From Podocnemis expansa (Eukaryota > Chordata > Testudines > Podocnemididae): a stretch of DNA of 64,000 nt. The first letter of the stretch is position 1. Each line of letters begins with the position of its first letter. Shown piece after piece: positions 27,501 to 39,500 of this stretch. Below the pieces are notes generated by a model. That model did not search any database and was not told the DNA's origin. It was given only the letters and a program-made list of their open reading frames with translations. The stretch spans positions 3,675,110 through 3,739,109 of the forward strand of contig ML682088.1 in assembly GCA_007922195.1 (NCBI GenBank), given 5' to 3'. The position numbers and the translations under genes are program-made.

Positions 27501-30500
27501 CCCATTGTTCAAATACAGAATGACTCATGTTCATCCGAAGTTCCATACAGGTTTTGGAAACTGCAAACCTTGCCTTGAGGGGGTCAAATCACAAGCTTTC
27601 AAAGGTCACCAAAGGGTGCCTGCTCTAGATTAATAAAGCAGAAAAACTGAAACACTAACTTTTACCAGAACTGTTTGCACCAGTCAGTGGGAGTGGATCA
27701 TTTCCCCCAATTGTCTGAAATATTTGGCAATAAGGCAGTTCATTTATATGACATAAATTAGTGCTCCAAAGGCGGCAACAAAGCTGACTTTGGTACGCAG
27801 ACAGGAAGGAATTCAAAGCAGAACATAATAAAAAAATAGACAATGGGAGAAATATCTAAGACAACAATTAGTAACTTTTACTGCTGTTACAGTAGAGGGG
27901 CTGAAGTAGAAAACTAGGCTTTTTAACAGCGAAGCAAGAAGATGATCAGGATATAAGGTCCTGAGTCCTGGCAGAGAAGACCACAGATACAGAGAAAAGC
28001 TGTGAAATCCTGAGATGCGCCAGTGGACAGAAGTGAATTATCCTCAACCTGAAAACAAACCTTTGTGTTTTGTTATTGTATATCTTGACAAAAATTAACA
28101 CACAAATTGCTGCATCCACATCCTCAAACCCTTCTTCAACTTTTCCTCCTGTTACCATGTTTTTCAGCTGCTGAAGCACTAATGAACCTTCACATTGAAC
28201 TGAAATAATAATCCCACTTTTTCTACTACTATGAATTCATGAAAAAAAAAGCAATGAGAATCATGTGGCACCTTAAAGACTAACAATTTTTTTTCAGGCA
28301 TAAAGTTTCGTGGGCCATAACCAGACTCTCGTTGTTTTTGCTGTGCATAGACTAACACAGCTACCCCTCTGGAATTTATGAATTCATGGACAGCAACAGT
28401 GGATGTGAATCTATACTAGGTTTATGATATGGGCTTTAAGATGATTCTGAGAGGCAGAACCACATTAGGTAGAGAGAAAGAAGAGGAAGAAAGAATGCAG
28501 CCAGAACAGAAGCATGGACTTTCCATACTCATGTAGTGAAAGAGCAGGTAAAGGGTCCAGTTATGGAGCTCTTACATGGGTGAGCTCTTACTTACAAGGC
28601 TATTTCTTTTGACAACAATGGACCTGCTCATGTGAGTAAGTGCTCACCAATGCAAATAAAGGCTGAGCAGTCAGGCCCATAATACCCCAGTGGTGCAAGG
28701 GTTCATGGTTAGGATTTCCAGTCAGTACATCTGTTCCACACTTATAGCCTGACCAACTCCAGAGGGCAGCTGAAGCCCCCCATGCATGTGAACAGTGCCA
28801 CAGAAACACCAGTATCCTGCTTCTGCCTCTTTATGTTGCCTGTGAGGACTGAAGACCTGTGGTGAGCACTGACTAGCCTCCCCCCAGCAGTCATCAAAAT
28901 GCAGCAATCAAATGATGGCAACCTCCCGCTGCATGTGCTGTACACACAGGGTGCTGTGGCGGAGTTCGCAGAACTGTTTCCCATCTAGCTCACCAGTTAA
29001 AGGTGGCCATACTTTTGTCCCTTAGAATAAGCACAATATACTGTCCAATTTGCACTTTTCATACATTAATAGTGTATAAAGCCAGAAGGGACTACTACAA
29101 TCATCTATTTTGAGAACCACTATAACACAGGACATAAAACTTCCCTGAACTAATTCTTGTTTGAACTAGAGCAGGTATTGTAGAAAGACACAGTCCTGAT
29201 TTCAAAATTTCCAGTGATGGAGAATCCACCACAGTGCTTGGTAAGCTGTTCCAGCAGTTAATGGCTTTCATTATAAATATGAACCTTATCTGAAGTCTGA
29301 ATTTGTCCAGCTTCAATTCCCACCATCTTATATCTTTGTTTGATAGACTGAAGAGACATTACTAAATATTTGATCCCTGTACAGGTACTTACAGACTCTA
29401 ATCAACTCACCCCTTAACCTTCTCTTTGATGAGCTAAACAGATTGAATGCCTAGTAGACTCTCTCACTATGAGGCATGTTTTCCTGTCTTTGCTTCATTC
29501 TTTGGGCTCTTCAGTGAACTTCTCCAATTTATCAACGTTCTTGAACTGTAGACCTCAGAACTGGACCCAGTATTCTAATAGCAGTCATTCCAGTTTCAAA
29601 TACAGAGGTAATGTAATGTTATGATTCTGTGATTCTCTAACTCCTACCCAAAATCCTTTTATGTATCAAAAGATCACATTAGCCCTTTTTCACCTCAGTG
29701 TTGCAATAGGAGCTCGTGATTATTCACAACGCCACAAATCTTTTTTTCAGCAGCACTGCTTACCAGGAGAGAGTCCTCAATCCTATAGATATAGCCTCCA
29801 TACTTTGTCCCTAGGTGCCTACGTATAGATTTAGTCACATTTAAAAATTTTATATTATTTGTTTGCTCCCATCTTACCAAATGATCCAGATCATTTTTAT
29901 TAGTGAATGACATGTCCTTTTCATTATTTACCACTCCTCCAAATTGTGTGTCATTGCAAACTTTATCTAATTTCTTATTTCCTTCCTGGCCACTGATAAA
30001 AATGTTAGATACCATAGGGCCAAGAACAAAGCCTTGTAGCATCCAACCAGAAACACACCACCTAAGTAATGATTTCCCATGTACGATTAGGATAATCAGT
30101 TAACTCTTTCAATCCATTTAACATGTGCCATGATGAACCTGTATTATCCTCGTTTCTTAATCAAGATGTCACGTGGCATCAAGTCAGACATCTTAAAGAA
30201 GTCTGTTACATCAATATTACCATCATCAATCAAACTTCACCATTGTGCTTATGAAGCACAACCTTGAGAAATTCAATCAATCTTGTGCAAACTACAAAAG
30301 GGTCTTTGCTGAGAAAATAATAGGATTTATTACAGGGTAACTGATTAGCATTTTTTTTGGTTGGATGAAAAAAGCAATTATTAACCATCAGCTGTCCTAC
30401 AGAATACTCCACAATACAAACTTCTCCCTGTAAATTGATCTGGAATGAGCATGAATATAATTCTTAGCAGAAGCAGTGTGCTGTATGACCTGTGTAACTA

Positions 30501-33500
30501 AACTGCTTTTTGCTTTGAACGTATGAATAACTATCTTATGAGCCAAATTTTTCTTCAGTTTTCATCTGTGCAGTCCTATTGGCTTCAGTGGAGATGCCCA
30601 AGAGTAAATGAAATAAAAATCTGTCCCATAGGGGGTCTTCTATACAGCAAGTAAAGCTATCCACAGTTAATGGCTGTTGTCAGTAAAAAGCAGTTGCTGG
30701 GATGCAAATGTTTATTTCTAGAAAACAAAAGGATCAGTATGTTGCTCTGAGGGCTGAAAGAGAAAATGGAATTTCTAACATGCAATACAAAGCAATTTCT
30801 CATGTCAGACAAGAAAGTCTTTGTCTATGTTTGGGTAATAGCTAAGCGAAGAGAAAACTACCTTCACCAGGAGTTTACCACGACCATCCCAGTCAATCTG
30901 TAAATCTTCCCCATAGGTGAGGCGAACTGAAGACATCACACTGGGCTGGATACGGAGAGCACCTCAAAAACACAGCAGACAAGTTTCAGACCAAAAGGGG
31001 TGCATTTTGTCATAAGCAAGGAGGATATAGATATAATGTCCTCATCTGCATCCAGGAGGTGGATCTAAAATACACTTAAGGTTTCTCTGCCCCCCCCCTT
31101 TTTTTTTTGCACAAATATGGTGGCATTGATGCAAACTGCTAGTGTGGACATACTGATTTTTACCATTGGACTTACCCCAGGTTCTAACCTGGTAGGAATG
31201 GGATCACAAAAACAGAGCTAATCTAGTACAGATGCCTACTGGTCCAAGGCTTCCTGGAAGACTCAGGGATAAGCAAGTGTAAAACATCACTCATTCCATA
31301 CAGCCAATGAAGCTGGCACCACACCACAGGGAAAGTGGAGGTAGGGAGTGAGGGTGCAGGCTGCACAATGTCAAAATGATGCAGAGCAACCATGCTCCCC
31401 TGGTTGCTGCATCCCACTTCGACACTCCACAGGTATTGTGCCCACTGGTCTGGTGCATCTGTGTTCTTCTCTTTACCATGAGCAGGCCCTCATAGGCACA
31501 AACAAACCCCCAGATGAGCATCATCCAGAGTTACTGGTGAAACCACTGAAATCCTCTTCTAACATTTCAGGCTTTGGCATAGATAAAATAGACACTGCAT
31601 ATTGGTTTTGACCATTGTGGGCTAGATCATCATAGCTCCATCAATTTCAATGGAGCAGGGGCAATTTACACTGGATGGATACCTGGGCACATGTGCAAGA
31701 GAACCTGATGGTAACGGGGTGTTGAGGGGTGACCACTTGGACAGCTCCCCTCACTCTCCTATATAGCTGTGTGGCTGCAGAGCTAGTTAGCTGGGTTATG
31801 GCCTGATTATCTGAAGGGAGGCAGCTGTCCACCTATGGAGTCTGGGTAACTGTTCAGTCTTGATCAAGCAATGAGCAGCAGCTGCCTCACTGACACAACC
31901 AAGTTTATATGCCAGGCCAAGAAGGAAGAGAGAAAGGGAAAGAGAGTCTGGTGGCTTTGCCTGCCTCCCTGAACAGCCCTAGAGACTATCACCTGAAGCA
32001 AGGCACTGTAAAGTGGTGGGAATTCATGTACACCTTGTAAGTACAAGCACTGATGACCACAAACTGAAAGGTCTTTGAGTCCTTTGTTGGCCTGAGGGGA
32101 ACAGAGACAGAGGGAGTGCAGCAGAGGAACCCCTTACACCAGCATAATGGGAAGTCAACACAATGAGATAGGAACTGTGTAAGATGTGACTCAGAGTTGG
32201 GCATAGGAAATGTTCTTTGAGGGGGTCTAAAACCTGCCTGATAATCTGAGAAGGGAGAAGCCTTTGGGTGTGTCTACACTGCACACTAAGCCTGGGTTTG
32301 TGGGATCCAGTCTTACAAACTCAGTGTTTCAAAGCCCATGTTTGAGCATCTATACTGCATTGTAAACCTGGATTTAGAATTGCTGGGTGCCAGTTCCAAG
32401 TCCCAGTGGTCCTGAACCACCCCTAGCAACATCCAAGGACAAGGTCCCTCAGTGCTTGCTGATGTGGGTCAGACTGATCTGTGTGGATAGAAGAAGGTGT
32501 TGGGCTCAAAATGAATCAAAAGCTGAGTTTACTGTGCAGTGAAAATACAACATTAGTGTGTGGTCTACATTGTTATGTACCACAAACATACCTTTTGTCA
32601 GTGGAATTTGTATATCCTGCCCATTCAGAGAGATGCCACCCCCATGCTTCATTTTGATGATGCTGTTCTCCACGTCCCGGAGTCGGACAGAGACTGAGCG
32701 AGTGCACACTGCATCAGGATCATCTGCACACTAAGGAAGAAGTCAACATTTCCTAGAATTGTTAGGTTTTCACTTTATCAGTGGCTCAGGACCTCCAGCA
32801 CGCTAAGTCAAAAGCCCTCCTGCTGCTGTATCTTTTTTATTTATTTATTTTTGTCACCGCTGTAGACTACATAGATAGCTTTAGCATTTATTTTATTTGG
32901 CAGTAATGCAAGGAACCTACAGGTCTGCTTCCTGTAAGACATTGGCTTCAGCACTTAGCGTAAGGCTTGAGGACCTTTTGGCACAGACTAATGACTCAGC
33001 AGTCACCCCTAAGTTTTGAGGACCAGGGACTAGAACGTTTAAGGGGAAAGTTTATAAATACCACCACCAGACAATCCCGGGAGTATGAGCTAGCACCAGC
33101 TTTTGGATATTTCAGGATAGGACCATCTGCAGATAAGTGAACACAAAAGTGCCATGGGAATACATTCATGTATATGATAAGAGATCATTACTATACTAGT
33201 CTACAGCAGAAAGGCACCCAAACATTAATAAGGTGAGGAAAAATAAGTTAGGAAGAGGGGAAAAATCCCTACTGAGTATGCATTAGACTTAGAAATGTCA
33301 GCATAACATATTGTAAAAGATATATCCCAGCCTGTGTGCAGAGGAGAGACAAAGAGAGCAGTGTAGCCCCTGAGAGGTGCCAGGATGATGGCCACTGGTG
33401 AAGGTGATGGTGATGAGGAAGATATGGCTAACATTTCAGGTTTTCCTGGAAGGGATGATGAGAATACATGGACATGCAGATGTACGTTCTATATTATCTC

Positions 33501-36500
33501 TAGCTATCTTACTGGATTAGAGCATTTGTGACTTCAAAAATATATAAATAAAAATACAGAAGGGTTCCTAAAGTAGGAGCTCTACAACTGTGTGCACGTT
33601 GGGTTTTGAATCTAACTAAACTAATTTAAATAATGTTGGCTGATCTCGGGATACGAGCCTGTCAAACCTCAGAATGATAATTGGGTATTCTAATGTATTA
33701 GGTATAAATGCACAATCCACAGATCAAGCTACACATCTGGGAATTCTAGAGCAGTATCTGCTCTCAAAGACACTGGAAAAGAAGTTGTAGGGCCACTCTG
33801 CACCTATCTATGGCTATGTCTATGCTACAAAAGCTACGTTGACTTTATTACATCAACTTAATAAAGTCTACTTAAAGTTAACTTTAAGTAGACCTTATTA
33901 AGTCAACTTAGCAAGGCCACATTGCATTAAGTAGACTTTATAAAGTCGACTTTAATGGCCACATTCTGTTAAGTCAACTTTATGAAGTTGACTTAACCCT
34001 TGAAGTTGAGTTTAAGGGCAGGAGTTATTAAGTTGACTTAAGGAAGCTCTTAAGTTGACTTAATGAACTCCAAATGTGGCCAGGGCTTTGCTTAAGTCGA
34101 CTTAAGCCTCTTTAAATCAACTTAAGCTCATAGTGTCGACATACCCTATGATAGCAGGCTCACTGGATGTCACCATACAGTGCAGTTCCTGCTGATTGCT
34201 CCATCTGATGTGATGAGCAGGCACTTCATAAGCCAGTTCAAATGGCAAAATAGAAGTGAGCAATTCTCACACTCATCATTTTGGGCACTCCTGTTATTTG
34301 GTGTGAAGTGTGGAGGGGGAATATGCAGAAGGTCCTGGATTCAAGCCCCAGGGGGGTGGACTCGATGATCTCATGAGGTCCCTTCCAACCCTATGATTCT
34401 ATTCTATTCTATGTTCTGCAGATGAGGAACAGTGATTCACAGGCTCCTTTTCCCTCATTGCTTTGGAAAGAACAGTTTCAACTGAAACCAGCTATACCGG
34501 TTCAACAAGCACCACTGTGCTCTCAGCTCTGTTACGCAAGAGACACAAACATAATAGTCTTTGGTACTGAAGGGGGTAATGAGCGCCGTGATGAAACCCA
34601 TTTCCCTAACACCGGTGAGCTTGCTGTGTTTGCCCTTTCTAGGGCCTCTCTAACACCTCTAATTAATCCCTGCAGCCTTGGGAAAGGTTTGCCTTTCTCT
34701 CTCTTTCACTGTGATCTTCATCTACACCTCCCTCTCTCTTTTCACAAGATGGAGAGATCCCTTCCTCACTCTCACTCCCCACCCTTGTCCACTATCTTAG
34801 CTCTCTGCCCTCCTTCAATTCTATACCCTCAATCCTCCCTCTGTAAACTCCCTTGTTTTCCCAGCCTCTGCTTCCCAGTCCCTCAGTTCTTTCACCTATC
34901 CCCATACTCATTTTATTGCCCTGTCTGCAAAACTCCCTCAGGAAACTTTTGTTGTCCTTCAGGGTGGCCTCATCCTGTCCCAATACACTCTGGTTCCCCC
35001 TTTCCCATTTCTCTCTGGCTAACTCCATTTCCTAGCCTGCAACTGGGTCCTGGACATTCTCTCTTCGGCAAGGGCGTGGGAAACAAGTGGAGACTGAGGG
35101 TCGATGTGCTTGGAGCAATGTAACTTATTAACCAGAGTGACCCTGTGAGAAATAACTCCAAATTTTCTTAGGGTGACAATACTACTACATGCTCCTCAGA
35201 TTATGAGAAAGCACAGGCTCAGGGTAATTACCAAGCAAGAAGTCTGAACAGTTCAGTGTATGAGGCACACCCTCCTCGGTTTCTTGTATTGATATGCTTA
35301 CTTGGCAAACCTCCAGAGAAACAATGCAGCCTTGCTGTAAATTTGAGTCTACAGCAGAGGCTTACAGGAGTGGCAGCAAGTAGTAAAAAAACATATGCTA
35401 ATTAAGAGGAGAGATTCCAGCTAGCTTCATAGAAAAATTCCATGTACGTGCACTGGAAACTCTAATCACCCATACCCCCAATGTCCTCTTCCCCACTCCC
35501 AACCCAAAAGGGTCAGGTCATGCGTGTTGTTGTTACCTGGATAGTCTCTATGATGACAGAAAAGGAGTTCTCCTCACAGTCTTTGGCAAATAAGTATTGA
35601 CAAATCCCACTGAAGGTGAAATACTTGTTGTCAAAACTTTTGAAATGGGATTGGCCAGTGACAGAGCATTCTCCTGAAAAATGTCAAAGGAAGACAGTCA
35701 GATCATTGGGCAAATGATTGCTTTTTCTGAGGCACCCAGAGAGGGAGGAGCAAAAGCACGCCATGCTAGGCTCACAGCTCCTGAAAGCTGAAGAATAGTG
35801 GCAGTATGGATGATCATTCCACTGGTGATTTCTGGAAGTTACTGCAATTAGAAACGAGGACTCTCTAGCAGAAGTTAGGAGACCGTACTGCAAGATTCCC
35901 TCACACAGTTATTTATTGCATGAGCTGTCATGGGAGAATATCCCACTTTGTCAGACACTTTGAAGAAGCTTTTTTCAAAGCATCTGATGACATGGGATTT
36001 TTTTCCCCACAAAAGCTCATGCAATAAATAAATTTGTTAAACTTTAAGTGCCACAGGACTCCTTGTTTGTTTTACTGAACTAGACTAGCACGGCTGCCCC
36101 TTTGGAACTCACACACAGGGATATTCAACCCTGCACCGAGAACCAGCTTAATCTTTCAAAATGACTTTTGAATAGGATTTTAAGTGGGACACAGGGCTTG
36201 CTCAGCCTCTCTGTACAGGACTGAAGTTTACTCTTAGTTAATCGGTACTTATGCAAGCAGTCCCAGGGACTTCAGTGTGGTTCGATCCTGCTTCATACAC
36301 ATAGTAGCACCAAGTTCCAGAGGGTAGCTGCGTCAGTCTAGCTCAGCAGAACAAACAAGTTTTTTGGCACTTGTGAAGACTAGTTTAAAGACTAATCATA
36401 TCACGGATTTGCTGAAGTAATTTGACTTGATGTGGTGAAATGTGATCACCAGATTCATCTCTTCCTTCCATACTGTAAGAAGGTTTTCTTCCCTTTCTGG

Positions 36501-39500
36501 CATCTGACAAAGTGGGACTTTTCCTAAGAAAGCTCATTCAAAAATAAATTTGTTAGTCTCTAATATTCCCAGAGGGAATCACCCCATCACCCCAAGAAAA
36601 AAATATTTCCCTTCCGTTTTCAGTGTGATTTTACAACCTGCAGATTATGCTTTCCTCTGAAACTTTGGAGCAGCTGCTATTTCCATATGAAGCAAGGGAT
36701 ATTAACACAAGGGCAGGGAAAGCCAGCTAAGTCAAATCACAAACTTTTCAATGTCCACTTGAAGGTACGTGTAATTCCCCTCCTTTGGTTGTCTCTTGAT
36801 CTCCCTCTGCTTTTGCCTCTGAGAGCTACATGTTTTTCCCCATTTTCTGACCCCCTGTGTCCCTGAGGCAGCCCATCCTCCTCTCTCAGCACTAGAGAGG
36901 TGACAGCTGTGGCTATGCGCACACAGCCATTCATGGCTGGGGCAGAAGAAGCCAGCACTGCACCAGGCCAGTAGACCCAGGGCAGCAGGTGTGCATTTCA
37001 GGGGAGGGGAGTGGGCTGATGGAGTGAAAGAGGGGACAGGGACTTTGCTGGAGACAGCAGTCCTATGGCAGGAGGAGAGATGTTCTGTTATCTCCTCTTT
37101 CCTACATGCTCTCCAGGGTGGGTGAGTAGCCAGGATATGTGTTAGATGCCCATTGCAAACAGGTTGTTCTAGGGAAATTTAGGAGGGAGAGGGGAAAAAA
37201 CCCATCAATAGCCTGCAAACTAGTGTGTCACCAGCTTGCCTCTCCCCAGTCATGGCTCTAGTTTCTTAAACAGAATATGTCATTTAGGGCACAAATCTGA
37301 AAACACTACTGAGCAGGGTACCGTGCATGGTCCAGTTTACCTCTGTGACAGAAGGTGCTTACTATTGCCATCAAAGTATTTGCTGAACCTAACAATTACG
37401 GCATGCCTACAAGGAAACAGACAAAGGCATCCAAAGCAACTTTAACAGTGGATTAGTTAAACTGCATTAAACTCTTGTGTGGATGCTCTCAAGTACGCAA
37501 CTCTGCAATTAGACATCTGAGGCAGGCCTGAGCCAACTGACTTGACCCAGTGGGGCTAGGATGAAGGGGTTGTGTAACTGTGGAGTAGACATTTGGGCTC
37601 AAGCTGGAGCCAGGCTTCTAGGCCTTTGCAATGATCAGGATCTCAGAGCTTGGACTGCGGACAGAGCCTGAACATCTATGCTACAATTAAACAGACCATT
37701 AGCCAAAGCCCCATGAGGTTGCTAACTGCAGTGTAGACATACCATTATTCAGAAATCCAGTGGCCTTAATTCAATTTAGCTTGATTCACTTTCAAAATGA
37801 ATTAAGATAAACTCAATTAAGGACAATTTAATTCTGAATAAGATTGCCCATACAGCAGGTTTAATGTGATTTAACTAATCCACTTTAACCACAGCTCGTT
37901 TACAACATGGCAAGAAAAGCAATAAAAAGGGAACTCATGTTCCCCCCACCACCACCACCACCCCCAAACAGGCATTTATACTGCCACACACAAACCTTTC
38001 TGCATAGTCCAATTTATCACGTGACATCCTGTAACATGATCTTGGTGCTGGCTATCAACCAGAACTCAAAACAAGGACAAAGATGTGCACTCATCCACAT
38101 GTGCGATTGATCTAGCCAGCAAGGCTTAACTTTGGGGTCACAAGGGTCAGCATACCTGGACATTCCTCATTGCTGCAGATCCAGATGCCTCGTCGACAAA
38201 TGCTAGGGAATATATAGTTAAAAGTTAGGGAACAGGATTTCACACCTCTAATTCCAGAATGTCCCAGAACAGCTGAAAAGTGAGCTCCTCCTTCATAGAA
38301 GTTAAATCAATCATGCTCCTGACATCCCTCACACATACCACCAGCACTGATTCTTAATGTATACATCTTCCTCAAACAGAGGTTCCTAGCCTGTTACACG
38401 GGAAGTCAGAGGGGATGATTTCAGTGGTCTCTTCTGGCCTTGACATCTATGAATCAGTGTGGTTATGAAAGTACAGAAATTTTTCTCCTCCTCCCCCCAA
38501 GCCACCTGTTTATTTTAGCTCTAATGTGTGTTCGTGTAAAATGAAATTGTTTTTAAAAACATTCCTTGGAAGGGTTTCCACTGAAATCTTGCCACTTAGT
38601 AATGAATAACCCTTCTTGTGTGCAAGTAGCAGAAAGAGAAAAAATATTTCTTTCCAGGTCTGTGGATAGGAGTATGGATTCAGCATCAACTCCTGGGGGC
38701 AGTGGTGAGAACAGGTATAGCCAACGTACACCAACGGCTGTGGCTGTCACACTCTGGCCTGTTTGGCACACAACACTTGCAAGCCCCCCAACTTTTTAAA
38801 GAGCAGTGCTTTTTAAAAGAGCATGGAGAGAGTTCTTGTTTTATCAGGTAATCCAGCCCCTGTTGTACACCCTCTAGTAAGCTGAATTAGGTAGAGTGAA
38901 ACAAGCTATACTCAAAAGGTACAACATCCAGCAAGGGAATATTTACGTAAGCTGAAGGTCAGGAAGCATTTTCTAAGGATAAGTCTATTAAACTGGACTA
39001 GTTTTCCAAAGGCAGGGTGATTTGGATTATGCTGTCAGATTCTGAGCTGCAGAAGGGCTGAGGTCATGGGACTCCATCTCACCAGGGAGTGGTCAGGGGC
39101 TGCTCACACACCACTGATACATGATGGAGGCTGAACTGCTCCTTGCTGCTGTGGTGATACACAGCGCCTCCTGCTTTATTGCACTGTGGCTCTGGCTGGG
39201 CCATGTATCAGGCTTCCTCTTCTGTTGTCTGACTAGAAACATCTGGCCACTGTTCCCCTATCTCCTTTTACTCTCTCACTCTCTTGCTCTTCCTAGGATA
39301 CACTGCTCATTCCTTTTCCTCTACCTAGGTAACTCAGCTCCCCTTCAGGATAACATGTGGCAGTGATGTGAAAGAAGGTTGCATGTTGACTCTGAGCCTG
39401 CAAAGTTGGGGAGAGGCAGTATGATGGCTTTGCAAGAGGGGACACGAATGTCTGAACCAGTCCTTCTAAAAGGAAATTTAAACTAGGTTTAAGGAAGTTA

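Larger units (their letters stand above)
25487..30861 (-). other. VWF intron 13
   Basis: This 5.4-kb intron contains an unclassified interspersed repeat (26390-27195) with a 12-G run at 26835-26846, a SINE tail (28248-28375) and a CR1 fragment (29050-30270). Nothing else is recognised. Confidence 0.8.
32731..35536 (-). other. VWF intron 11
   Basis: This 2.8-kb intron contains the most strongly palindromic MITE of the window (33812-34146), a CR1 or SINE tail (34345-34412) and a pyrimidine-rich plus-strand tract (34680-35040). The open frame across that tract is compositional and not coding-like. Confidence 0.8.
35674..38155 (-). other. VWF intron 10
   Basis: This 2.5-kb intron contains an inverted pair of SINE tails (35903-36105), another diverged SINE copy (36308-36565) and a 438-bp element with long inverted ends (37447-37884). 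A short (cca)n run lies near 37928-37964. Confidence 0.8.

Noticed and set aside
33820..34135. CRISPR-like repeat pattern
   Set aside because: The units are short palindromes without regular spacers, inside a eukaryotic intron and bounded by transposon ends.
34422..35123. The longest open frame in the window (233 codons, plus strand), in VWF intron 11
   Set aside because: It spans a pyrimidine-rich tract, its product is dominated by Ser, Pro, Leu and Phe from C/T codons, and no family or domain is recognisable. There is no promoter or splice context.
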